A DNA stretch of 64,000 nt from Carettochelys insculpta (Eukaryota; Chordata; Testudines; Carettochelyidae): contig NC_134137.1 of assembly GCF_033958435.1 (NCBI RefSeq), positions 156,885,001 to 156,949,000 of the forward strand, given 5' to 3'. Below the pieces are notes generated by a model. The model made no database searches. It was not told the origin of the DNA and saw only the letters and a program-made list of their open reading frames with translations. Shown piece by piece: positions 23,560 through 34,584 of the stretch. Every line of letters begins with the position of its first letter. Within the stretch, counting starts at the first letter, position 1. Both the position numbers and the translations under genes were made by a program.

Positions 23560-24095
23560 TGGCACTCATATATGGGCTACAAGCCATTGTAGGCAGTCTC
23601 AACATACTGTCCCCTCCATAAGCTTATCAAGCTCAGTCTTGGTAACAGTTAGATTTTACCTGCTCCTGCCCCCTCACTGCAGGCCCTGGAAGGCTGTTGC
23701 AGAATTCCACTCACTTAGAAACCTTCACCTAGTTTCAAGTCTAAACTTGATGTCACATTCATGTGCAGTGTTCTTGTGTCCCCATTGGTGCTTAACACAA
23801 GTGCCTGGTGCTTATCCCTCACAACTGCTTTCTATAAATACGTCAGTTTCCCATCAGTCTTCTTTTGGTTAAGGTGAACAAACCAAGTTCATAGAGTTTC
23901 CTCTCAGAGATTTTTCCGTTCCTCTGCACATCCTAGAGCCTTTCTCTGTACCTGTTCCAGTTTGAGTTAATCTTTCTTAAACATTGGAGACTAGACATGC
24001 ACATATCTATTCCAAATAAGTTCTCACCAGTACCTTGTATAATGGTAGTAAGACTTCCCTGTCTATTGCAAATACCTGCCTGCTGCTTCCTCGAA
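23560..24095 (-). mobile_element. Old CR1-like LINE 3' fragment
   Basis: The + strand text (TTCTCACCAGTACCTTGTATAATGGTAGTAAGACTTCC near 24020 and CTCTGTACCTGTTCCAGTTTGAGTTAAT near 23946) is the reverse complement of the C-terminal/3' part of CR1-type LINEs. It is heavily mutated, without an open frame. Confidence 0.5.
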
Positions 24096-24129
24096 TTGTT
24101 TGTTGGTGAGAGACTAAATGAAGTGGGAA

Positions 24130-24395
24130 AAGTTAACGGTTAACCTCATCCTAAACAGATGAGGTTTACCGGATATGGTTAATGGGTAGGGCCTGGAGCA
24201 GACCCCCACCCATGGCCTCTGCTGTAGGGAGGGGTGCTTCCATGCAGCTGGGACAGCCCTCATCTGTGCCAGGCCCAGGAGTGCCACAGGTGGGGGCTGC
24301 TCTGACTGGGCTGCAGCACCCCCACTCACTGTGGGCCTGGGAGTGTTGTGGGCAGGGACCCATCCTGTTTAATTAGTTATCAGGTTAACTACATT
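24130..24395. mobile_element. MITE-like element with GTTAACC ends
   Basis: The left side AGTTAACGGTTAACCTCATC is mirrored by ATTAGTTATCAGGTTAACTA on the right. The interior is GC-rich and non-coding. No target duplication was seen. Confidence 0.45.
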
Positions 24396-24990
24396 TAAAT
24401 AGGATTTTATGTCGCTGAAAGAAGGAAGTTAGAGATCTAAAATTACCTTCCTTTCCAACTCCTGGTTAGTGACAGTTGAGGTATCCCCACAGGAGGCTGG
24501 GTTGAAGCTTATCTATTCTCACCCTTCCCTTCCTGAGTCTATTGTATTTCTTACTATTACCACAGTCTGCCTATTTTGCAGCTCATCACCTTTCACAGTC
24601 CTTGATGTCTGGCTGCTCTTGTCAGCAGCATCATGGAGCTGGATCAGCATTTTGGCATCACTGTGTTCACGTCCATGCTTGTTTGCAGCCAGATTCTCTG
24701 CCTCCTAAGCAGTGTGCAGATGGCAGTGCTGCTGTGCCCACCTATTTTCTGCTTTCCATATGGCTTTTTGGAACAGGGAGCAGTGGTTTCCCAATCTAGC
24801 CCTTTTCTCCTGTCTGGGTTGGGGTTTTAGTCAGATGCCTGAACCCACTGGAGCCTCCCTCCTGGCTCCTCTGCGCCTTTTCATATGGTTAGCAGCTTAG
24901 AAAACGCTGAACAAAATCTGAATAGTGCTCCATCTATGAGGAAGCCCTCTTGGCCTTGGCAGACTGAGTTGTACTCAGTTTCGGTCCCTA
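24396..24990. other. Intron 1, no recognised element
   Basis: Nothing recognised. Confidence 0.4.
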
Positions 24991-24994
24991 ACTC

Positions 24995-25290
24995 TGGGTA
25001 TGACTTCACTACCTGGAAGATCAACAGGGTCAAGGTTGCTCTTCCAGGGGTTCAATTTCATGTGCCTAGTGGATGTGTGAAATCGAACTATTGGTGTTGC
25101 CTGTCGACCCCCATACTCCTCAGTATAACAAGGAGTAACAAGGTCAATGGGAGAGCTTCTCCTGTCAACCTCCTTCAATAAGTACTGGCAGGTATGTCGA
25201 TTGTAGATAAGTCGATTCCAGCTGTGCAACTGCCATAGCTAGAATTGCATATCTACATTCGACTTTAAGGTCTAGTGCAGACCTTCCTCA
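24995..25290 (+). mobile_element. MITE of the GTCTA group (copy A)
   Basis: Its interior (GGAAGATCAACAGGG, TAGTGGATGTGTGAAATCGAACT, GTCGACCCCCATACTCCTCAGT, GGAGTAACAAGGTCAATGGGAG) is shared with 29310-29570 and in part with 59985-60150. The right end reads AAGGTCTAGTGCAGACCTT. Confidence 0.65.
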
Positions 25291-26099
25291 ATTAAGTTTC
25301 AGGGGTGTGAATTGGACAGGCAGGTGGGTTCCCTGCTTACCAGAGCAGCTGCAGTTCCACTTGGAGAAAAACAGACGAGGGGTTCCTGAGCAGAGCAGAG
25401 AGAGATTCCAAAGACACAACAAACCCCATGTTCTTCATTGTTCAAAAGCACATGGCAAGGGTCTGGGGTGGGTGGAGGGAATCTAAGCCATTCTAGACTT
25501 CAAATGATTCAACAAGTGGACGATTTAAAATCAGTTTCAGATGGAGACCCTGACCTCTACAGTGCCATGCCTATCCAAAGAGGTTTTTCTGACTTCCGTG
25601 GATCTGGCAGAGGGAGGCTACTGTGCCTTGCTGTATCTGGTGATAACCATTGGGCTGAGGTTGCACTGGTGGGGTTGTGCCATAAGCAGTCTATAGTTCT
25701 GTGACTAAAAGTGGCAAACAAGCAATAGCTGTTGGGGATGTTTGTGCCTGCCCTTAGGTGGGGCAGTGTACCCAGTAGCCTTTATCTCACAGCCCATCAG
25801 CTACAGATGACAGTACTTAATAGTCTAAGGCTCTGGCCCTTTGGGTGAAGCAGAGCTGGGGCAGACTGTAGTCTCAGGGCCACCAGCAAACACTCAGTTC
25901 AGGGCTTACATATGGATGAGCACCCAAATGGTCTGGGGGTTCAGGAAGAGGGGAACACTGAGTGGGTCTAGTTTCCAAGTTTGGACAGTAGATATACACA
26001 GGCTTCCTGGCTTGTGGTGAAAAGTCTGCCGCCGAAGGGGTAGGGTGTTGGGGTGGCTGTCCCTCCCAGTTTTGCCAGGAGTCTCCCATAATCACGTTC
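25291..26099. other. Intron 1, no recognised element
   Basis: Nothing recognised. Confidence 0.4.
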
Positions 26100-26640
26100 T
26101 ATTTCCTGGAAGCTATTTCAGCTGAACGGGGAGATTTTGGGTGCTAACAGTCTGGCTGTGGAGGAGGGCTAAAGCAGGGTTCCTTACCTGCCTCATCTCC
26201 ATGGTGCTTCTGGAAGCAGCTGACACCATCCCGATGGCCCTTGGAGGTGGCTCCCCGCTAGTACTTCTGCCACAGCTCCCATTGGCCAGGAACTGTGGCC
26301 AATATGAGCTGCAGCGGTGGTGCCTCTGGGCAATGGTGCGTGGAGACCTCCTGGATTCCCTCGTAGGAGATATTGCTATAAGTATGTACCAGTCATTTTT
26401 AGGACACACCACAGGTGAGCACCACCCTCCTCCCACATCCTAACTCCCTTCCAGAGCCTGTGCCCCCTTCTGCATCCCAATCCACAGCCCAGAGTATGCA
26501 CGCAAACTGCCTCCCAGAGTGCTTCACTCATCCTGCACCCCAACCCCTGTTCCAGCCTGAAAGTGAGTGAGGGTGAGAGAGAACAGGGAAGGAAGGTGAG
26601 AGGGAATAGAGTGAAGGAGTGAGTGGGGGCAGCGTCTTGG
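26100..26640. repeat. G-rich dispersed repeat family, fourth copy
   Basis: Contains CTGCCACAGCTCCCATTGGCCAGGAACTGTGGCCAAT around 26268-26304, a small inverted repeat that is typical of this family's core, and pyrimidine-rich flanks. Confidence 0.45.
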
Positions 26641-28339
26641 AGAAGGGGTGGGACTGGGCTGTGGCAAGCATCTTTTGGTTTGTGTGATTAGACAGCAAGC
26701 AACCTAGTGGAGTGGCAGGATGCAGGACTGCCCATTTCCACCACATTCTTGTCCAGCGCCCGTATAGCAGCAAAGTAGTTTGCCATGTGGTCAAGAGGGA
26801 TCCGGTCGCACCATGCTGATGAGAAACAGTGATGTAGCTGGAGAGTCACTAGCTGCTCCTGGGGTTCTTCTTCCCTCCCTCCCTGGGGAATGGTACCTTT
26901 GGAATCCACAAGTCCACTGGCTCATCTGGGATGGCAGTCCTGGGAACTCCTCTTCTGGGGCTGTCCTCCAGAGGCAGCAGATATGGCTGCTGGGTGCTGC
27001 GGCAGAGTGGAGGAATTCATATCCTTTTCCGCTTCTCATTCAGTAGTGTTGCAGAGTCCTCCCTTTGTATTTCCTATCCCACCCTGGTATCTGTGGCAAG
27101 GAGGTGGGTCGGTGGCTTCAGTTCTGGCCGTTGGGGTCCCTCAGTGTAGTGGTCCCTCACTATCCTGTCTGGAAGGAGGCCACTCTGCTTTGCTACGCGC
27201 GCCTCCACATTCCTGTCAGGCCTTGCCATCACAGGTTATTCTTAGGGAAGGAAGTAACATTGTGAGTACTGAATGCTTCCATTTGGCTTGGCCTCTGGTT
27301 GTTTATAAAGATACTGGCAGTAATGATAGCCTGACCTGCGCCCCTTCTTGGGCAACGCTTGATCACAAAACCATCCCCAGAAACAGCACAGAGCCAGATC
27401 GCTGACACTGAGTCTGCAGTAAGTGCCCAGTTAATCAGTGTCAAAGTTCCTTGATTCCAGCCATCAAAATAACATGCTTAGGCATTGTCATGAATGAGTG
27501 CAGGGAAGGGGGTTAATCTTTCTGAGGTAACCTGAATCCCAGGTGTGCCAGTGGGAGTGAAGTAATTTTGTTCAAACTGAGAACAATTGCAGTTCCCAGG
27601 GCTTTTGTCTCTGCCTACAGCAGAGAGAAAAACAGAAAGGGAAGTGTTTCCTGGGCACTTGGTGTGCAACCCATGATTTACTTTTCTCTTGTTTTGCGAA
27701 TAAATCACTCTTGTAAACAACTGATCTGACTTGTGTCCTAAGAAAAGTCTGTGCCTCAGACCAAATGGTCGTCTGCTGAATTACATGTTTTTGTGTCCAA
27801 GCTGTCCTTTGAAGAGGGATTAAGAGCTTGTGGTTCCGCTACAGGAAAACGTCCAAGTCTCATTTAGTGGTGGCAGCCTACCTTCCAGAATCCAGGAAAT
27901 CTGTGACCTTGGGAAGTTTTAAAGTAAAGCCTGTGAACAGGCAAGCTGTTTCAAGTCACTGCAGGACCCCACTTTCTGCACTCAAAAGTGTGGAGTAGGG
28001 AAGGAGCCCCTGACAGGCACGGACGTAGATACCTTGATAACAAGGATCTATCCGTCTGGAGGAAGGTTCAAGAAGATTCAGGAACTCTTTTTGGTGTTTG
28101 GGAGACACATGAGGTGTTTGAGAGCAGCTGATCTGTTGATTCTGTAGCACTGGACCATCAACTACTAGACCTAATTGCACTGTGTGTAAGGATCACTTTA
28201 TCGGTGCAGTCATGCATCAGGTGCCTTCAGGATTTCATCATTTCATTGGCTCTTCTAACACACAAAGGGTTACATAATAATTCCAACACAGGTGTTCAGC
28301 TCCTTAAAGTGGTGGTCAGTCTAGGGCAAAGTGTGTAAA
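26641..28339. other. Intron 1; possible LTR relic around 27480-27880
   Basis: No gene recognised. A candidate LTR tail is suggested by GAATAAATCACTCTTGTAAACAACTGATCTGACTT near 27699 followed about 170 bases later by TTTAGTGGTGGCAGC, which looks like a primer-site leader. No pair of LTRs was found, so this stays tentative. Confidence 0.3.
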
Positions 28340-28379
28340 GGTGTGCCCACATGCTGTTCAGATCCCCTGGTTCTCACAA

Positions 28380-29170
28380 CTATCACGCTCCTGGAGGGCT
28401 GAGGAGCACACCTGGAAGATCAAGCAGCTCAAGGTCTCTGAACCTGGAGGAAAGTCCAGTAGCATAAACCTAGAGTTAAAAGCCATCAAGCTTGTACTGT
28501 GACGGTTCCAGGCCAGTCTAGAGGGAAGCCCTGGCCTGATTCACTTGGTCAACAGGACCATCATCTTGTGTGAACAACCAAGGGGGAAACAAGGACCTCT
28601 GTGCTACACGCAGAAGCAATGGAAATCGTGATGAGCAGAGAGCTGTCTCGTATTCCTCAGAGTAATTCCCGTAAGGGGAGACCCGAACCAAAAGGCAGAT
28701 TGCCTTAGTTACTCTAAGTGGTGCCCGAATTAGGGAGACTTTGAGTTCGTTGGTTGAGGGAAGGCTGAACATTTGGACAATCTATTAATGAACCATGTGA
28801 ATTCAAACAGACCAAAGTACTTCATCAGGGAGTTGGACCCCAGATCTGGGGAACAGATCTCCTTTTGCCCAGATGGCTGCAGGGTCTGGCCTTTGTGTTC
28901 CCACCCTTCCCCTTTCTAGGGAAAGTGGATGAAAAAGTAAAATGAGAACAGATCACAGTCATGTTGATAACTTCACATTGAATGAAGAGATTCTGATTTT
29001 CAGACTGACAATAGGAATCTACTGCAATCCCCAAAGAAGTAGGACATCATCACCAGGAACCCAACTGGCTGCATCTAACAGCCTGGCAATTGAAAGGAAA
29101 GCATCACTGGGTTTGGTCCTTCAAAGTCGTCATGACGCTGTTTCATCTAGAAGAGATCAGCATTGAAAAT
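28380..29170 (+). pseudogene. DIRS-type (tyrosine-recombinase) retroelement relic
   Basis: Broken frames on the + strand resemble the RNase H region of DIRS elements: a WGAH-like start near 28400, an AIKLAL..FQASLEG-like patch near 28480-28530 (seen as KAIKL then FQASLEGS), a degraded D-N-[TR]-T patch near 28545-28560, and an ALCAEAMEI-like patch near 28600-28630. Further on, 28820-28920 resembles the FPPFPLL segment. Several stops and shifts interrupt it. It is non-functional, and no recombinase domain is seen. Confidence 0.5.
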
Positions 29171-29309
29171 GTATTCTTCCATCTTGTACAGAATCCACAA
29201 AAAGGTCTGGTGCCCTCTTGGAATCTTTCAACCTGAAAAGCCAAGAACCCCGGGTACCTCTTCACTACACAGAAGATCAGTCCTCCCATCCCATGGTTAG
29301 TCTTGTGGA

Positions 29310-29570
29310 GTTAATTTAGAATGCCTAGTGGGGATGCACTAAATCAAACCTGTGGGATGCCGCTGTTGTCCATTGTGCTCCTGCTGTGCCCCCCCTCCCC
29401 CTTAGGAGTAAGGGAAGTCAATGGGAGTGCAGGATTTCTGTCACCCTCCCTTAGTGGATGGAGGTGGCATGGAAGCCTGAATTAATTTGTCAACTCTAGT
29501 TACCTAATTAATGTAGCTGAAATTACGTACCTTACTTCAATCTTCCCCTGTAGTGTAGACCTGCTTCCTG
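29310..29570 (+). mobile_element. MITE of the GTCTA group (copy B)
   Basis: Shares the interior of 24995-25290 (TAGTGGGGATGCACTAAATCAAACC, TAGGAGTAAGGGAAGTCAATGGGAG) and ends CTGTAGTGTAGACCTGC. Confidence 0.62.
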
Positions 29571-30075
29571 TTTCCATATGATGCATGGATTAGACTTTGC
29601 ACTGTGGCGGCATACAAGACATCGGAGGTCCCTGGTGACCTTGTGTGGGGAAAAGAACTAAGGTATCCAGTAGAAATTTGCAAGATGACAGTAGGTCAAC
29701 AGCTACTACTTTTGTCAAGAGCTGTAGGGTGGGCTTCTTATCTCTGTGGAAGTGTCCTTAGGGAGGATGGTGGTGCAGGAGATGCCCCAGAAATTAATTT
29801 TGCCCTTTGAGTGAATATTTGTAAGTGGGCAACACTATCCTTTCCCATTCCCCCCTTATCTTTTCAATAATCTCCCTGCATCTGTGCACTGCTTTCTGAT
29901 TCCCAGATGTCAAGAACTGTGACAGACACTAGGCCGCAGAATGGAAATTATTAGTAAGAAATGTTTTCGTTCTGCTAGCAGTACCTCCCACGTTCTACCC
30001 AGACTTAGTGGCCGTGAGCCAAATGTCAGCTGCTGCATGGGATCTTGTGAATGGTCCACCCCCCACTTTGATTGG
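29571..30075. other. Intron 1, no recognised element
   Basis: Nothing recognised. Confidence 0.4.
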
Positions 30076-32732
30076 TCATAGAATCATAGAAGAGTAGGAC
30101 TGGAAGGGACCTCGAGAGGCCATCGAGTCCAGCCCCCTGCCCTCATGGCAGGACCAAGCACTTTCTAGACCATCCCTGAAAGCCATCTATCTAACCTCTT
30201 CTTAAATATCTCCAGTGATAGAGATTCTACCACCTCCCTTGGCAATTTGTTCCGGTGTTTGATCACCCTGACAGTTAGGAACTTTTTCCTAATGTCCAAC
30301 CTGAACCTCCTCTGCTGCAATTTAAGTTCATTGCCTCTTGTTCTATCCTCAGAGGCAAGGAAGAACAAGTTCCCTCCCTCTGCCTTATGACACCCTTTTA
30401 GATACCTGAAGACTGCTATCATGTCCCTCCTCAATCTTCTCTTTTCCAAACTAAACAAGCCCAATTCTTTCAGCCTTTCTTCATAGGTCATGTTCTCTAG
30501 ACCTTTGATCATTCTCGTTGCTCTCCTCTGGACCCTCTCCAGTTTCTCCACATCCTTCCTGAACTGCGGTGCCCAGCACTGGACACAATACTCCAGCTGA
30601 GGCCTAACCAGCGCAGAGTAAAGCGGGAGAATGACTTCTTGTGTCTTGTTCACAACACACCTGTTAATGCATCCTAGAATCATGTTTTGCTTCTTTTGCA
30701 GCAGCAACACACTGTTGACTGACTCATATTTAGCTTGTGGTCCACTATAACCCCTAGATCCCTTTCTGCTGCACTCATTCCTAGGCAGCCCTTTCCCATT
30801 CTGTATGTGTGACACTGATTGTTCCTTCCTAAGTGGTGCACTTTGCATTTGTCCTTATTAAACTTCATCCTGTTTATCTCAGTCCATTTCTCCAATTTAT
30901 CCAGATCCTTTTGAATTATGACCCTATCCTCCAACGAAGTTGCAACCCCTTCCAGCTTGGTATCATCTGCAAACTTAATAAGTGTACTTTCTATGTCAAT
31001 ATCTAAATCGTTAATGAAGATATTGAACAGAACCGGTCCTAAAACAGACCCCTGCGGAACCCCACTAGTTATACTTTTCCAGCAGGATTGAAAACCATTA
31101 ATAACTACTCTCTGGGTACGGTTATTCAGCCAGTTGTTCACCCACCTTATAGCAGCCCCATCTAAGTTGTATTTGCGTAGTTTATTGATAAGTATATTAT
31201 GTGAGACTGTGTTAAATGCTTTACTTGAAGTCTAGGTATACCACATCCACTGCTTCTCCCTTATCCCCAAGGCTCGTTATCCTATCAAAGAAAGCTATCA
31301 GATTAGTTTGACATGGTTTGTTCTTTACAAATCCATGCTGGCTGTTCCCTATCACCTTACCACCTTCCAAATGCCTGCAGATTATTTCTTTAATTACCTG
31401 CTCCGTTATTTTTCCTGGCACAGAAGTTGAGCTGACTGGCCTGTAGTTTCCCGGGTTATTCTTATTCCCCTTTTTATAAATGGGTACTATATTTGCCCTT
31501 TTCCAGTCTTCTGGAATCTCTCCCGTCTCCCACGACTTTCCAAAAATGATTGCTAAAGGCTCAGATACCTCTTCTATCAGCTCCTTGAGGATTCTAGGAT
31601 GCATTTCATCAGGCCCTGGTGATTTGCAGACATCTAATTTTTCTAAGTAAATTTTAATTTGTTCTTTTTGTATTTCAACTTCTAAACCTACCCCTTTTTC
31701 ACTAGCATTCTCTGTCAGGCATTCCTTCAGATTTCTCAGTGAAGACCGAAACAAAGAAATCATTAAACATCTCTGCCATTTCCAAATTCCCTGTTACTGT
31801 TTCTCCCTCCTCACTGACCAATGGCCCTACTCTCTCCTTCGTCTTCCTCTTGTTACCAATATATTTGTAAAAAGCCTTCTTGTTTCCCTTTATGCTTGTA
31901 GCTAGTTTTGAGCTCATTTTGTGCCTTAGCCTTTCTAATCTTGCTCCTGCATGCTCGTGTTGTTTGCCTATATTCATCCTTTGTAATTTGTCCTAGTTTC
32001 CATTTCTTATACGATTCCTTTTTTAGTTTAAGATCATGCAAGATCTCCTGGTTAAGCCAAGGCAGTCTTGTGCCATGTTTTCTATCTTTCCTACGCAGCA
32101 GGATAGCTTGCTTTTGGGCCCTTAATAATGTCCCTTTTGAAAAACTGCCAACTCTCCTCAGCAGTTTTTCCCCTCAGTTTTGCTTCCCATGGGACCTTAC
32201 CTACCAGCTGTCTGAGTTTACCAAAATCTGCCTTCCTGAAATCCATTATCTCTATTGTACTGTTTTCCCTTAGAAATTGTGAACTCTGTGATTTCATGAT
32301 CACTTTCACCCAAGCATCCTTCCACTTTCAAATTCTCAATAATTTCCTCCCTATTTGTTAAAATTAAATCTAGAACAGCTTCCCCATGGTAACTTTTTCA
32401 ACCTTTTGGAATAAAAAGTTGTCTGCAGTGCAATCCAAGAATTTATTGGACAGTCTGTCCCCTGCTGTATTAGTTTTCCAACATATACCTGGATAGTTGA
32501 AATCCCCCATCACCACCAAATTCCGGGCCCTGGATGATTTTGTTAGCTGTTTAAAAAAAGCCTCATCCACCTCTTCCACCTGGCTAGGGGGCCTGTAGTA
32601 GACTCCTAGTAAGACCTCATCCTTGTTTTTTACTTCTTTGAGTCTAACCCAGAGACTTTCAACACGTCCATCTCCACCTCTGTCCAAGTGTGTAGATTTT
32701 TAATATACAAGGCAACACCTCCTCCCTTCTGA
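30076..32732 (-). mobile_element. CR1 LINE, long 5'-truncated copy in intron 1
   Basis: The 3' tail TCATAGAATCATAGA begins at 30076. Upstream on the minus strand come the C-terminal part (30165-30848), reverse transcriptase with SGVPQGSVLGPVLFNIF and FADDTKL (30680-31141), earlier RT including [15 protein letters not shown] (31221-31763), a linker (31702-32309), and endonuclease with GVYYRPPSQ and [16 protein letters not shown] (32370-32687). Frameshifts separate these pieces, so the copy is dead. It lies antisense to POLA1. Confidence 0.95.
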
Positions 32733-32990
32733 GGTCCATTGAACATAGTTGGTCAATTGCTTCTGAAGTATTTGTTGTTAAGTTGGTACAAGTTTTTACA
32801 GTTTTGGAACAATTTTTCTGGCCATGAATGGGAGCAGAGGGGACATGTCCAGGCCAGCAGCCTCCAAATATGGCTTTGCCTATGTGAAGCTGCAGAATGA
32901 GGAGAGCAGCACCGGTGGCAATAATGGTGGGAGGAGCTGCTAGCAGAACAGAAATCACTGACAAGAATTTTTCTGTTCTGTTTTGACTTG
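32733..32990 (-). repeat. Unrecognised dispersed repeat, copy 2 (inverted)
   Basis: Inverted relative to 22820-23045. On the minus strand a frame reads through NCSKTVKTCTN and TSEAIDQLCS, matching copy 1. It abuts the 5' end of the CR1 copy. The family is unknown to me. Confidence 0.65.
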
Positions 32991-33258
32991 TGATTACGTC
33001 TGGGTTCAAGTTTCCAACAAACTGTTTTAATAGTTATAAAGAAAAGAATTTCTGAAGTCTTGCTGATAGAATTGTTGCCATGCTGTCATTATGCAAGCTG
33101 GCTAAATTGTTTGTTTCAGTTTCTTTTTTTAAAGAATACTAAACAATGCAACCACTGAGTCTCTAAAAATTAATATTGAAGCATTATTGTGGATTAATAA
33201 GTCAAGAATAATGTGGAAGTTGAATTGTACTTCTAATGGTTTTCAATATTGATTTCAG
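32991..33258 (+). other. 3' end of intron 1
   Basis: AT-rich sequence leading to the exon 2 acceptor; nothing else seen. Confidence 0.5.
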
Positions 33259-33383
33259 GTTCGTCAGACTCTGGAAGTTTTGCAGTGTCACGTTCTCGAC
33301 GTGAGAAAAGATCTAAAAAAGGGCACCAAGAAGCTCTAGAACTTTTGAAAAAGGCCAAGGCTGGTGAGAAAGTAAAATATGAG
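33259..33383 (+). CDS. POLA1: POLA1 exon 2, codons 10-51
   Basis: The acceptor is ATTTCAG|GT and the donor GAG|GTAAAC. The exon encodes SDSGSF, the basic run RREKRSKKG, then [13 protein letters not shown]. This is the conserved start of the Pol-alpha N-terminal domain and aligns residue for residue with vertebrate p180. The basic run may serve as a nuclear localisation signal (inference). The exon begins in phase 1 and ends in phase 0. Confidence 0.96.
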
Positions 33384-34140
33384 GTAAACTGTTTAATCAT
33401 TTTCTGTTGCTTAGACCCAAGTTGAGCTTGGGAATGTTGATCTTTGTCCTAACCTGTGTAAAGCCGATCACCTCGTTTTTGAGGAACATTGTGGGGAAAG
33501 TTAGGAAATCAGTGTTCAGTCAAGAAAAGCTGTTCTGAAAGGTGTTTTAAGTTATGAAAATGTTCACAGGGCAGCACTCTTCTGTGCTTGCTCCTTCTCT
33601 GTCCCTTAACTTTGGAAATTCAAAAAACTGGAGAGCAACATTTAATTTCACGCATTAAAGTGGCAGATCATAAAGTTTGATCTGCTTTGTGTATAGTAAA
33701 GTTAGGAATAAGTTTATTTCACAAAGAACAGAGATTCAAGTGTTAGGAAGTAGACCTATTGGAAACATAATTACATATAAAGTCATAAATGCTTTCAGAA
33801 TCTAGACTTATTTCACTAGACACCCCCTTGGCTAATAAAGATTAGCTTACGCTGTCTTTCCAGCATTTGCCAGTCAATCCTGGCTGCCGTCTGCTCTTTT
33901 TTTTTTTTTTCTTTCCCCCCCTCACCCTCACAAAGTAAGCTGACTGTGCTTTTGCTCCATAGATGAAGGATGCAGTATGGGTTCAAATCTCAACGGTTAG
34001 TCCAGAAATCTCTTGACTTCCCATGTAAACATTCCCGCTGATTTATTTTTTCATGGAAATTTCCTCTCTGTAAAAGCTTCAGATCTCTTCATTAGCATTT
34101 TGTTAAGGCTGTGGACGAACATCCATTATGAAGCCTGCTG
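33384..34140. other. Intron 2, first part
   Basis: Contains a T-run (about 33898-33911); otherwise nothing recognised. Confidence 0.4.
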
Positions 34141-34584
34141 CAGTGCTCTGCAACCGGTGTGCCGCGAAGCTGTGCTTGGTGTGCCCTCATATCTTTGAGA
34201 AAAATATGTGTAAAATTAATTGAATAAGTTGCGGAGGGGGAGAGGGGGAAGGCGGGGTGTAACTCGTGGCTCTGTGGGCCATTAAATGCAGCTCTTCCTC
34301 AGAGCTGTGCACTGGGAGTGCCGTCAGCTGCTCTGCACCACTCTTCCCAGCGGTGGTGGGAGAAGCACGTGGCAGTAGTGGCATTGGTGAGTCTCTGGCA
34401 TCAAGTTTGAGTGGAGCACTGTGGGTGCCTGGCTCTGGCAGGACATTGAGTTAGAGCGAGGGAGGGCTGGCGGTGCCTGGCTCTGGGCAAGGGGAGGGGA
34501 TTGGGCTATATATAGTGGGTGTGCTGTGAAATTATAAGGGAGTGCTGAAGTGTGCCACGAGGTCATAAAGGTTGCTGAGCACTG
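34141..34584. mobile_element. hAT-like MITE in intron 2
   Basis: The left end CAGTGCTCTGCAACC pairs with the reverse complement of the right end, CAGTGCTCAGCAACC. The interior has no transposase frame. No matching 8-bp flanks were found. Confidence 0.62.

Noticed and set aside
27480..27890. A definite LTR in intron 1
   Set aside because: An AATAAA motif and a leader-like TTTAGTGGTGGCAGC are suggestive, but no paired LTR, ends or coding region were found.
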